A DNA stretch of 64,000 bases, from positions 620,001 through 684,000 of the forward strand of contig JAECYW010000010.1 of the NCBI GenBank assembly GCA_023014335.1, written 5' to 3'. Each line of letters opens with the position of its first letter. Position 1 is the first letter of the stretch. The position numbers and the translations under genes are program-made. The notes under the pieces are model-generated. The model was not told where the DNA came from, searched no databases, and saw only the letters and a list, made by a program, of their open reading frames with translations. This DNA comes from Galerina marginata (taxonomy: Eukaryota; Basidiomycota; Agaricomycetes; Agaricales; Galerinaceae). Positions 54,266 to 64,000 of this stretch are shown piece after piece.

Positions 54266-57072
54266 TCAGAATCCCTTCCGAGTCACTCTGCCCAACATAC
54301 TCCCAACATGATCCTGGATCAGGTCTGCTGCTAACTTCTCCATTTTTGAACGTGCCCTACGTAATTCAGCAGAACCTTTCAAGTTTGAAGCCCAATGTAC
54401 TTTGTTTATCGGCTGCCGAGCTGGAAGCTCAGGGTGTGCTGTGGGTCGTGGCTGCGAGCCTTTTGTATGCCAATTTTTGAACTGGCCTTCACAGAAATCG
54501 GACCAATAGCCATAATCAAACCCGGAGCCGGCGAAAGACTGAGGTGTCGGATACCAAGATGGGTTTTCATATTGATAGCCATTGCCTACAGGTAGGTCAG
54601 AAGGAGTCTTCAGTCTGGTCTGAGTGATCAGTGCATACCTGTCAGAACATAATACATCCCGCATAGATCAGAAATTTCATCGCCTGTAAGTGCATCGTCG
54701 ATGAATTCCATTAGAGTCCCTTCTTGAACACCGATTATATATTCACAACGATTGGACGACCATCCAGATGGACCCCTAAGCACGGTGTTCCAATTAACAA
54801 CTGAGCAAGCGACCCTCCACATAACACCTCCCATCATACAAGCAACACGCGCACGTCGGTTTTCTGTTAGAAATCTTGCTGCTCGTGCTTCAAATGCTGC
54901 AAAGTCGTCAATGAGGAATTGGTAGCCTTGCATCCGCGATGCACGTTTGGCAGTTGATTTGGTTGAATATGGGGCACGAGTCAGGAAAGTAGAGCATTGC
55001 ATTGTTCTAAATGCCATCCCGGACTGCAAGAAGTACATTGCAAGGTCTGTGTCAGTATAGTTGCAGTCCAGCCTACAGACAGTCAAAGCAACTGCACTGG
55101 ACATAACAGTAAACATCCATGGCTGTGTTCTTGCAGAACCGAGATCAAACATGTACCATGTTAAGGTGCAGTCATTACTTGTCTTGACATTAAGTAGTCG
55201 GATACAGGACATCCTGTGCGCAAAGTAAACAGACTCCCGGTGTGATCGTCCAAGGTCCCACTCATCTTCGAGAATTTTTGCATTCGACTGCACTCGATGG
55301 ATAAAATCGCATGCTGCAACAATGTTTCTCTTTTCGAACAGGGGTTTTGCCCTCTCTATATCAACAAATTTAATGCCCATCACTCTAATGAAGCGGCTCC
55401 ACTCTTTTGGATTTTCTACAGGCGGGGAAGCTGCCGCTGGGAGAGTTCCTGTGAAACCAAAATGAAAACGAAGGACATGAAAAATTTCCCTCTCCAGTCC
55501 CGCAAGAAATTTTTCATCAATCCTTTCATCTTCTTTTTTCTGTTCCAAGCCGTCTATAGGTAGTGAGCTCTTTAATTCTCTTGAACGATCATCCCGACGC
55601 TCTTTGTGTGCCCAGTCATGGCGTTCAATTGAGATCAGGTTGACCTCAGGCATGCCTTCGGGATCGGAAAATGGAATGTCTGACCCAAAACCATGGTCAG
55701 TGCAGTCCGTGTTCTCTCCATAATCGCTTTCGTCATCGTGACCCATCTCAGTGCAACAATCCCATTCGTGCCAAAAGGCGTCGTACTGTATGTGCTGCTT
55801 TTCATAGCATTCAAGGGTTTTCTTATTGAATTGCCTATAAACCTTGGTTCGTACAAGGTTTCCGTCGTCATCTGGAATCCATTCAAAAACTGTTGCTGTC
55901 ACAGTACAAGGATTTTCTTCACGAGCCAGGCGTTCATTGCGACGCCGTACAGACTCCACCCGTTCCATTTGTGCATTTAGGCTATCCCTACCAGCCTTAA
56001 ATTCATTCCACGCTGTTTTTTTCTTCGCGCGAGAATTGTTGATCAGGGAGGCAGACCGGCAATCCTGCGTGACATTTATTGTTTGTGAAATCTGAGCAGG
56101 TATGCCATTGAACAAGGCTTGCAATTGGTGTGGTAAGGGTGCATAAGCTTCAAACTGGGGACTTTCCAACCACTCTAGCTTCCATCTATACCAGTTCGGA
56201 ATGCCGAATGCACACAGCCATTCCACCTTAGGAAGCCTGTCGTCCTCCAACAGGTCCTCCAGCGACACGATAGTGCCCGCTTTCTCGGCCCACGTGGAGA
56301 AGTCACACACCATTGATGACATTGTTAGACCTTCCAGCCACGTCTCGGAACACCCAGTTTGAACCAAATGCGAATACCAATCTGTCAGCGCGATCAAAGG
56401 ATAGTCTTTTCTTGCGGCGGTCTCTGTGTCTGCGACAGCAATGATGTATGAAAGGGCCCCAATCCAGAGAGCAAACCAATTTCTTGATCTCTCGAAAGCA
56501 ATAAGGGCTGTACGCCATGACTTGTGCTGGTGTCGGTAACCAAAGACTGTAGGGAATGCTGGAAGGAGCGGCGTCGACTTGGTATGAACTATAAGCAGCT
56601 CAACAGCGCGAACTATGTCGCGCTCGAGACATAGCCAATCTTGCAGCATCCAACTTGGCATTGCATAGCCCTTTCCCTCTTCGAACCGCAATTCCTCCCG
56701 ACGAGGCAATCGATTCATCCTTCCTAAAACCGGCCCAGAAAAATCTAGTATCCGCGGCACAAAGGCGACCCAGCCAAACGGGATGCTCCACCATCGCGGA
56801 CTTTGGTAGTCAGAAAGGCTGGCTGCGCTGAAGTTTGTCGGCTTCCTTATGTTCTCGTACGTAGGGTAAGGGCGCAGTATGTTGTGGAGGTCACGCTCGG
56901 GAATCGACTTGAGCTCCTTGGTACAGTTCGGTGAGTAGAACATGTCACCATTGACAATTTGAACACGCCCATTCTCCTTGTCAAAATCGCTTTATATTAA
57001 TTAGCGAACTGTTATGTATACACAACATTGTACTTACGACAACGTCCTTGGCAATTTCATGGAAACAGACAT
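54266..57072 (-). CDS. Large Agaricomycete-type protein of unknown function, 901 residues
   Basis: Exons 57072-57038, 56989-54639, 54585-54266, in frame for exactly 2706 nt, ending RVTRKGF then TGA. Start MSVSMKLPRTLS joins to DFDKENGRVQIVNGDMFYSP. The long exon includes SIPERDLHNILRPYPTYENI, DYQSPRWWSIPFGWVAFVPR, WRTALIAFERSRNWFALWIG and an acidic Cys/Asp-rich middle (DCCTEMGHDDESDYGENTD). The C-terminal tail carries GNGYQYENPSWYPTPQSF. I recognise the general type (multi-copy hypothetical proteins of mushroom genomes, Trp-rich N-terminus) but no function. It lies between two transposon genes, so it may be carried by or associated with mobile DNA. An alternative, longer first exon is possible upstream. 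Confidence 0.7.
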
Positions 57073-57999
57073 TTTCGCCTAGATCGAGCTCGACAGCGTT
57101 GTTTAGAGATGTTCCAAATCAACAACCAGTCAAAAACACGCAGTTCAAACGAAGAAAGTTAAAATGGAAGAGTCAAGACAGGACGTATAAGAACAGGAGT
57201 ATCGCTAATGAGGCTTGTATTTGTTTAGAGAAGTTCCAAATCAAATGCGGACCGTCAGTGGAAGGAGGACTCAGGCGGAGTCTTGTGCGGCAGTGCCACG
57301 TGCTACGACAGGTTTGTGTGCGTCTGTTGTTCTCAGATGCCGATTATAATTACTCTCTTCACCATCCGTTCAATACTTGCCTCGTAACCTTGGTCAATAT
57401 TGGGGCATAGTCTCCAAATTGGCCAAGGTCACCGTTGCACTCCGTCCAATACCTCCTTCCAATACTCTGGCCTGGTCTGGGATTGGTGGTTGTTCCTTCA
57501 TAGTACGACAACTTGGCCACGGAACTCTGTGAGATCGGCGACGATCGTTTCATTTCATGGGTACGCTCCAGGTGGGTAGTGTTTTCTTGACTAAGCTTCT
57601 AACTCATTAATAAAGTCATAGGAGATGGCTAGCACTAAATCCTTGAGAGGCATGATGTACGGGCTTCCAACACAAATGCAAGAAAAACACGGACAATCGT
57701 GACGCAACTCCTTCTCGCCTTATGCCTCCGCAGATCTTGAACGCCGAGGACTCAGTGGCGCTCGCTGCACATCGAGATGGGACCCTATTTAGAGTGGGTA
57801 TCGAGATGCGGAACCTTTCGTAAGCCCTATCTTTTCCCCACTATCTCATTCACTGAAAATTATCTGCAGAGCCACACCAGCTCTCTGAATAAGGGCATTT
57901 CAAATGGGCCTCTCGTTTGACAAGGCAACTGAGAGCCTTATATGTATTCAGAGCAAAGCATTCTGTCGTTTGTGAAGAAGTCCAAACAAATGAATTCTG
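57073..57999. other. Intergenic region, no gene supported
   Basis: 0.9 kb. A short word TGTTTAGAGA(T/A)GTTCCAAATCAA appears twice (about 57100 and 57224). No coding frame with support. Confidence 0.4.
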
Positions 58000-58988
58000 C
58001 TATCCCACTATAAAAACCAGACGAAGGTATCCTTGTCGCTTAATGTGCAGGTCGATAATGACGGGGTCTATATACATATCTGGAAGGTAGACTGGCTTAT
58101 AATTTAAGGGGTCAATTAGCTTCATCGGTTACCCATTCTATGTCAGCGAATGAATGATTATTGGGAAGACCGAAGTACCTCGTAGAAGCCAGCAGGACTC
58201 AAACATTTCCCGAGGTCCTGAATATTAATACCCTGACCACTTGTACAGGGGTATTTAATGATTGACTGATAATGGAAATCTTTCCGGTTATTGAACGTTC
58301 GCACTTGAATGTTACGACCCGACCCACCCCTACGACAACAATCAAGTCTAACGATAGTTGGGAAATGAAGCGGACTTACAGGCAAGGGGATCCGATAGCC
58401 CCAGCATTGGTCGGCTCAAAATCTATGTCCATGTCGTGGCCTGAGTTGTTTTCCGATGTGACGTGCTCAATTATCGAAAGAGGCTTGTCGGATATACCAG
58501 CATTGTCAGGGTTTGATCCATCAATAAAGTCCATGGCATTCTCGCCTTGAACGGGAGAATAGCCCAAAACTTCTTCGCTTTGGTTTCGGAGTGGGACCTG
58601 AGCACGGTGGATGAATTGTAAATGAACACAAGATACGGTAAAAGGACATTACCGAAAGGTTTTGCAAATGCAGGACGATGGCATCGATGAAGTCACGCTT
58701 CACACTAGCTGGCTTCTTTCCGCTGCCACTCTTCGCGACTTGAAGGTGAAATTCAGCGCAGACTTTCTTTAAATCAGGTACACTGGACTTCTTCAATGAC
58801 TCTGAGTAGTCAGAACATAGGCTATTGCATTTCAATGTCTCTATTAAAGCCTGAAGAGCGCCATTTGAGTTCGCAGAATAATTCACGACACAATGAATTA
58901 CCTTCTGAAAGACTATGCGTTCGACTTTCATGGATTTGGTGTTCCGCTGAACATTGTCATTGAGTTGACCTTCGAACTTTCGTTTCAT
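58000..58988 (-). CDS. Unrecognised protein with basic start and acidic middle
   Basis: ATG 58988: MKRKFEGQLNDNVQRNTKSM, then a helical region (FQKVIHCVVNYSANSNGALQ, ALIETLKC, SVKRDFIDAIVLHLQNLS). After an intron with GTAATG and CTCAG ends comes VPLRNQSEEVLGYSPVQGEN, DFIDGSNPDN and an acidic GHDMDIDFEP. The next exons give RNIQVRTFNNRKDFHYQSII and LIDPLNYKPVYLPDMYIDPV, ending FIVG then TAG at 58002-58000. Splice joins are plausible, but the last one depends on the acceptor at GATGAAG. No family known to me. Same strand as the upstream-lying large protein gene, 0.9 kb apart. Confidence 0.5.
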
Positions 58989-59399
58989 GCCGATTAAGCA
59001 CCAAGAAGAGAGGTTGGAATAGACAATCGATTACACAAAAGGATGCGTTGGAGGTTTTACAGAACAAGAAACTTAAATGTGACACACTTTCCAACGTTGC
59101 TTGTTCTTGTTGGGGATCTATCTTGTTCTTGTTCTTCATTTCCTTTGTTTCCCGAATGTAAACAAGGACTGGTGAGCCCCAAGTGCTGACAGTTGCTCGA
59201 TTCTTTTGTCCCAGAGTTGCAGCTTATCGAGAAAGAGGCAACGCAACCTTGACGACCACAACGACCATAACGACTGGTTTCTGGGTGTCTCCACGGATTC
59301 ATACTCCCTGTCATTGGCATACATCAGGATTTTGTCCGAACAATGAAGTAGCCGGGTATATGAAAGCAGGGTAGCAGGCGTTGGCCCACCCATTTTCCA
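58989..59399. other. Intergenic region with a weak minus-strand ORF
   Basis: A minus-strand ATG at 59516 opens 126 codons to 59136, partly overlapping the plus-strand transposase exon. It has no motif and no splice support, so it is left as a possible but unproven ORF. No TIR of the downstream tnp2-like element was found here. Confidence 0.25.
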
Positions 59400-62300
59400 A
59401 TGCTCTCGACTGCTGGAACGAAAGGTATGCCACGTGTCCTGTTCCAATATCATGCTTACCTTTCTGCAGCAAAATCCAAGGCTCAGGTGTTCATGGATAT
59501 CCAAACGGCCAATCATGCATTGCTAGGCTTATCGGCGATGACCACCCGGAAGAGTTCGAGGGCAGAGGCTGCTTCATCGATTGCAGCAACGAACCAAAAA
59601 TTGCTCCATTCGCTCTATCATACATCGTATAAGGAGACTTCAGGTAAGGCTGATTTTTTGATGATGCATTTGGTGACCGGTTACTATCTTTAACGCTAGA
59701 ACCAACTCCAATTTCCCAAGCCGTTGTAAGAAACGGAACAGTGACCTGGATGAATTCTAGCCTTCGTACGCCAGCTCCTTTGACACCTTTGTTGATATTT
59801 ACCAGCTTTATTGACCTCAAGCTTTCAGAATCTGGAGCATCTACCAGCACAACTCACGATAAACATTCTACCACCCTCGAACAGCTATTTGGCGGCCTGC
59901 CCCTGTGCCCAGGTCCTTGCGATACTGCAGCAGCTCACAGTGTGGCCCAGCTTCACCCAACTCCTTGTAAGTCCGCCCTTCGTCTCCGTGAGCTGGAAAA
60001 CCATTGATATTAAGTGGCCTCAGGCATTGCCACCGAGAGTAAAGAGCATACTACCCAATCTACCCTTACCCTTGACCGGTTATTTGGCGGTCTGTCTCTG
60101 ACTCAGGTTTTATCAAAGACTCTCCCCATTGCTACGACACTCAGCCCAATCTCTGACTCCTCTGGCCCACTGCAATCAAAGCCAAAGCTCTACAATACGG
60201 GTACGTACTCTGTATCCTCCATTGGATAATATTTACTCAGTAAGAATTGTAGCTCGATTTTATGACTACAACTTGTCCGGTGTTTCACAGGATGTCCTTT
60301 TATCAATGTTGGGTGCTGTCGCTCAAAATCTATTCCATGGGGCGTCGCACAAGGCTGCAAGTGCTTCACTCATTATCTCGAAGTGGAGCCGAAAATCGTT
60401 GCTCCGAGAGTTGGGTACACATGATCTGCAAAGCGACAACAGAGAAGTTGTGGACGTGCGGACTGCATTGAAAGCCTTCAACCTCGAGCCAGAGGTCACA
60501 ACATATGCTTGCTGTCCTCTTCCATCCTGTTGTGCAATCTATTCCCCCGAACTAGATTACAGGTCAGGAATTTCGAGATACCCGATGACCTGCACCCAAA
60601 CCCGTTTCAACAAAATCTGTGGCTCGTCGCTTGTGGGGAAATCCAAGGTCATTAATGGAAAGAGTGTTCCTCAACCGATAAAACCCTATGCGTATCACCA
60701 CTTCCATGATCATGTTGCAGGGCTATTATCTCGGCCAGGGATTGAAGAAGCCATTAGTTCGCACATGACTACCAGTCGCTTCAACGATGAAATATCAGAT
60801 ATTATGTCTTCGCAAGCCCTCCAAGGATTTTTGGACTCTGATGGAATGCCTTTCCTCAGGGCAGTAGGCACAGAACTTCGCCTTGTTTGGGCATTGTGTG
60901 TGGATTGGTACAACCCTAACCATAATAAGGCGGCTGGAAAATCAGTCTCGACTGGCGTTATTGCGATGATATGCCTCAGCCTTCCACCACACCTCCGCAC
61001 ACTTGAAGAGAATATTTATCTTGCTGGCGTTATCCCTGGCCCACGTGAACCGTCTCTCGATGCCATTAATCACTTCCTATTGCCACTTATCGATGACCTT
61101 GGGGTTGCTTATAATCCTGGTATTTGCTTTACCCATACCCATGACTATCCGACTGGCCGGAAGTCCAAATCCGCTCTCATTCCTGTGATATGCGACACAA
61201 TGGCATCCAAAAAGGTCACGGGCAATTGCGGTCATGCGGCACAGTATTTCTGTTCACGATGCCGCCTGACCAGGAAGGACATTGACAACCTTAAAGTTTC
61301 TTCCTGGCCGCCAGGACTATCGCGTGAAGAACACAATGAGCTTGCCATTGCCTGGAAAAAGTGTACCAGTGCTACAGCTCAGAACTCACATGTTAAGGCT
61401 CATGGTATTCGTTGGTCTGCATTGCTCAATCTCCCATATTGGCAGCCGTCTCAGTGGACTATCACTGAAGGCATGCACATCCTTCTTCTGGGTGTTGTTC
61501 CTCGCCATTGTCGCGACCTTCTGGGTTTAAATGTAAAAGATTTACCCCAGGGCGAATTCGAGGCTGATATACCTTCTGAGGAAGCTATGGACCATGGAAG
61601 AAGAATTCTGGGTAACGGCTCCTACAAGAAACTACGAACGCTGAAAATAAATGTACTCAAAGCCCTCTGCGAAGAAAACGAGGTGGTACTGGGCCCCAAG
61701 AAAAAAAGTAGACGAACCAAGGCTGAATATATGGAAAGCCTGATGGTAAGTTTTCGACTTCCCAATAATCTACTCAGATCTGAAACCAGCCTCAGGGTGC
61801 CTCTTTTTCACCAGTGGGAAATGATGAATTTGCATCCTTGCCCAACTGTTCTCCTGAATCAGTAAAGGACCCACTTCCTTTTTTTCAGGCAGAAGCCCCT
61901 GTCAATATCAAGACCGTTGTCAACCGCAACGAAGAGACATTGCCTATCATTACAAAGGATGTCCTGCTATCCATACAGCAGCAAATTCATGACACGATTC
62001 GGCCATATTGGCAGGCACACCTCCCTCCAAATTTTGGTACTCCAGAGCATGGTAAACTCAAGGCCGATCAATGGAGGACGGCAATTGAATTTGACATACC
62101 TGTCTCTATGGTTCAGCTATTGGCTAATTCCAAATTCCCAATTGGTAGTCCAGATCACACCCGTCTTCGTCGAATGGTTGAGCACACTCTGGATTTAGCA
62201 ATGGCAATTTCGTGGGGTTTATCCCGCCGTACATCGAAATACCATGCTGAACGTTATGCTTTTTACATGCATCGATACCTTTGCGGCATACAAGAGCTGT

Positions 62301-63336
62301 TCCCTGATTACGATTTGAAGCCAAACCATCATTATGCGCTGCACATAGTCGACATCCTTCTATCATTCGGACCATTGCATGGAACCTGGGCATTTTCATT
62401 GGAACGCCTGATAGGAAGACTGCAGAACATGAAAACAAATGGAAAAATAGGTCAGCTTTGGTGGACATAACCTTGTTCCCGACTAACTCGATTTAAGGTG
62501 AGATGGAAGTAACAGTGTTGAGAGCTTTTTGCAGGCGAGCAAATTTTGGGAGGTTTATCTCTTCCAAACACTGTCCATCCCTATTGCAGGAAGCTTGGGC
62601 CGACCTGCAGAGGCATCTCGACGTTCAGGAACTCAACGATTCGTCAGCTCGGGAGACCTGTGGGAATAAACTACATCCCAAGGAGTTGGTGTTGGACTCG
62701 GACATACAACAAGCACTTATACAGGTTTTCCTCAGAAATAGGAACTCCCTGGTTGATGTTGCTCACCTCAACGGCGAAAATACATTCGAATTGCATCGCC
62801 ATTATATCAAGGGCATACTATATACTGACTTTCACACCTCCCTCCCCCACAGTCTCGTTTATTTCTCTGACATGACGGCCGTTGCCTCTCCATCTCAGTG
62901 CGAGATACTCGAACCTGCCCAGATACGCCAAATCTTTAAGCACAGTCATATATGTGGCTCCAGGGTGCAAACGGATGTTTTTTTCGCAATCCATCGTTTC
63001 AAACGATCAACATTGTCACTAGAAGAAGATTATTTCACACCTTTCACCGACTTTCGCGCTGCGATTTATGGGAAAGATCCTCAAGCTGAGGTCGAGATTA
63101 TTAGCCCTGACCAAGTTAAATGTCATGCGAATCGGAGACCATGGGATTCATCGTCATTTGTAATGCGCGCCGTGGACCGGGTAAGTTTTACAGCGCCTCT
63201 CTTTGCATTACCTGAAAATATCTTTAGGAGTATTGATCCCACCAACCACATATCTTCCTTCGTACATGGCTGGGCGGCAGCTCATCGATGTATTTTCGAA
63301 CACTCCTTGAAAGTAGAAATTGTCCCAAGTAAATAA
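59400..63336 (+). CDS. Tnp2/DUF4218-type transposase (CACTA-related), intact, 1231 residues
   Basis: Six exons: 59400-59643, 59700-59966, 60015-60200, 60241-61745, 61796-62450, 62498-63336, totalling exactly 3696 nt. Introns are 40-56 nt with good GT..AG ends. The N-terminus has no clear zinc finger; two related motifs, TLEQLFGGLPL and TLDRLFGGLSL, form an internal repeat. The core has HDYPTGRKSKSALIPVICDT, NCGHAAQYFCSRCRLTRKDI, ITEGMHILLLGVVPRHCRDL (tnp2-type catalytic region) and LHGTWAFSLERLIGRLQNMK, followed by TNGKIGEMEVTVLRAFCRR (DUF4218-type). The C-terminal domain is unique to the fungal elements. The complete frame suggests a young copy. The start at 59400 is the first ATG in frame; a shorter start at 59750 is possible. 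Confidence 0.78.
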
Positions 63337-63460
63337 CAATATAACTTAAACGCAAGGTCTAGACGGCGGTGCAAAGGCCTTGCAGATTGCTGACTCTTTT
63401 GCAATCATAAACGGATTGTGTCAGTAGCACCTGGGAAAATCGGTTGAACAACGTGCTTAG

Positions 63461-63490
63461 TCAGGTGGGGGATTGACCAGCCCCACCTGA
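63461..63490. repeat. Perfect hairpin 3' of the tnp2-type gene
   Basis: TCAGGTGGGG (63461-63470), loop GATTGACCAG, then CCCCACCTGA (63481-63490): ten-base-pair perfect arms, ten-base loop. It lies 125 bp after the transposase stop, and might be a terminator, an RNA structure or an element end. Confidence 0.7.
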
Positions 63491-63557
63491 CAAATTATGC
63501 CTGCCAAAATGGAAAATGATAAAAAAGCATATATTTACATATAACAACACGTCAGCT

Positions 63558-63907
63558 TCAATTAGTATCCATTGCGTTTGGCTCGGGGTTGGCATCACCT
63601 CCCGGTACTTGGTACTGAGCGAGGAGAGAGCTCGGTTCAGGTACCTGTGAAACCACGGTCTCATTCTAAGTCTGCACAAACAAAACTCAAAACTCACGAC
63701 AGGTATTCTGGCGTCGGGTTTAGAGAACAGAGTGGCTAATACCTCTGCGGCAATATCGTTGCTGTAGAAATTTTTTGGGAGAAATGGTTTAGGTTTACTG
63801 AGAGTATTTATTGACCTCGATGTCCATTCTCTTCGCAAAGGCGGGGCTCCTCGTTTGACAGAGCCGTTTGAATTACGAGCGCAGTATTGGCTGTCAACAA
63901 AATTCAT
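63558..63907 (-). CDS. Small two-exon gene or terminal part of a gene, 98 residues, unrecognised
   Basis: Exons 63907-63698 and 63644-63558, intron 53 nt with GTGAGT and CACAG ends, phase 0. The product starts MNFVDSQYCARNSNGSVKRG and ends VPEPSSLLAQYQVPGGDANP... then TGA at 63560-63558. It contains NDIAAEVLATLFSKPDARIP. An AG precedes the ATG by three bases, so 63907 could instead be inside a longer gene whose earlier exons lie outside the window. No family recognised. Confidence 0.5.
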
Positions 63908-64000
63908 AACCTAGAATGTCTTATCTCAGTATTATCGTCCACCTAGGAATCCAAGGCTTGCCTTCGAGACAACTGGGGATACCCATGCCTTTCGCACCCT

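Noticed and set aside
59136..59516. Minus-strand ORF of 126 codons
   Set aside because: Overlaps the first exon of the transposase in antisense and has no recognisable motif; kept only as a note.

Overview
The window reads as nuclear DNA of a mushroom-forming basidiomycete (probably Agaricomycetes). Reasons: many short introns (about 45-60 nt) with GT..AG ends and CTRAY-like branch points; dense, alternating gene order; and several protein types known mainly from Agaricomycetes (a DUF6532-like protein, a DUF6534-like fragment, tnp2/DUF4218-type transposases). No species assignment is attempted.

Positions 1-33.8 kb form a compact housekeeping block: DRS1 (partial), a SIKE-family STRIPAK-type coiled-coil protein, a large PH-domain protein, PRP8 (9.2 kb, spliceosome core), F-actin capping protein alpha, isocitrate lyase, ALG7 (first step of N-glycan lipid synthesis), a SET-domain/TAD3 fusion (tRNA wobble deaminase subunit), malic enzyme, mitochondrial ribosomal protein L20, a glutathione S-transferase, a poly-Q/coiled-coil protein and the histone acetyltransferase RTT109. 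Functions are mixed, so there is no biosynthetic cluster; isocitrate lyase and malic enzyme are both C2/C4 carbon-metabolism genes.

Positions 33.8-50.6 kb are accessory and gene-poor: a 0.69-kb Harbinger-like MITE, a DUF6534-like membrane-protein fragment, a putative new gene made largely of a minisatellite, a WD40 protein with a C-terminal membrane helix plus a damaged partial copy of its 3' end, a DUF6532-like gene, a coiled-coil gene, and a 1.8-kb array of diverged cassettes that carry splice-site-like junctions but no long reading frame.

Positions 50.6-64 kb are transposon-rich: a complete pogo/Tigger-like element (terminal inverted repeats, TA target duplication, uninterrupted DDD transposase), two genes of unknown function, an intact 1231-residue tnp2/DUF4218 transposase and one small gene.

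A striking cross-cutting observation is that conserved genes (PRP8, SIKE, PH protein, RTT109, ALG7, malic enzyme, GST) are interrupted by single-base indels, nearly all +1 insertions, while their splice sites and codons are otherwise preserved. In three genes, removing the inferred extra bases gives an exact multiple of three. This points to assembly errors or a damaged haplotype rather than ordinary pseudogene decay.
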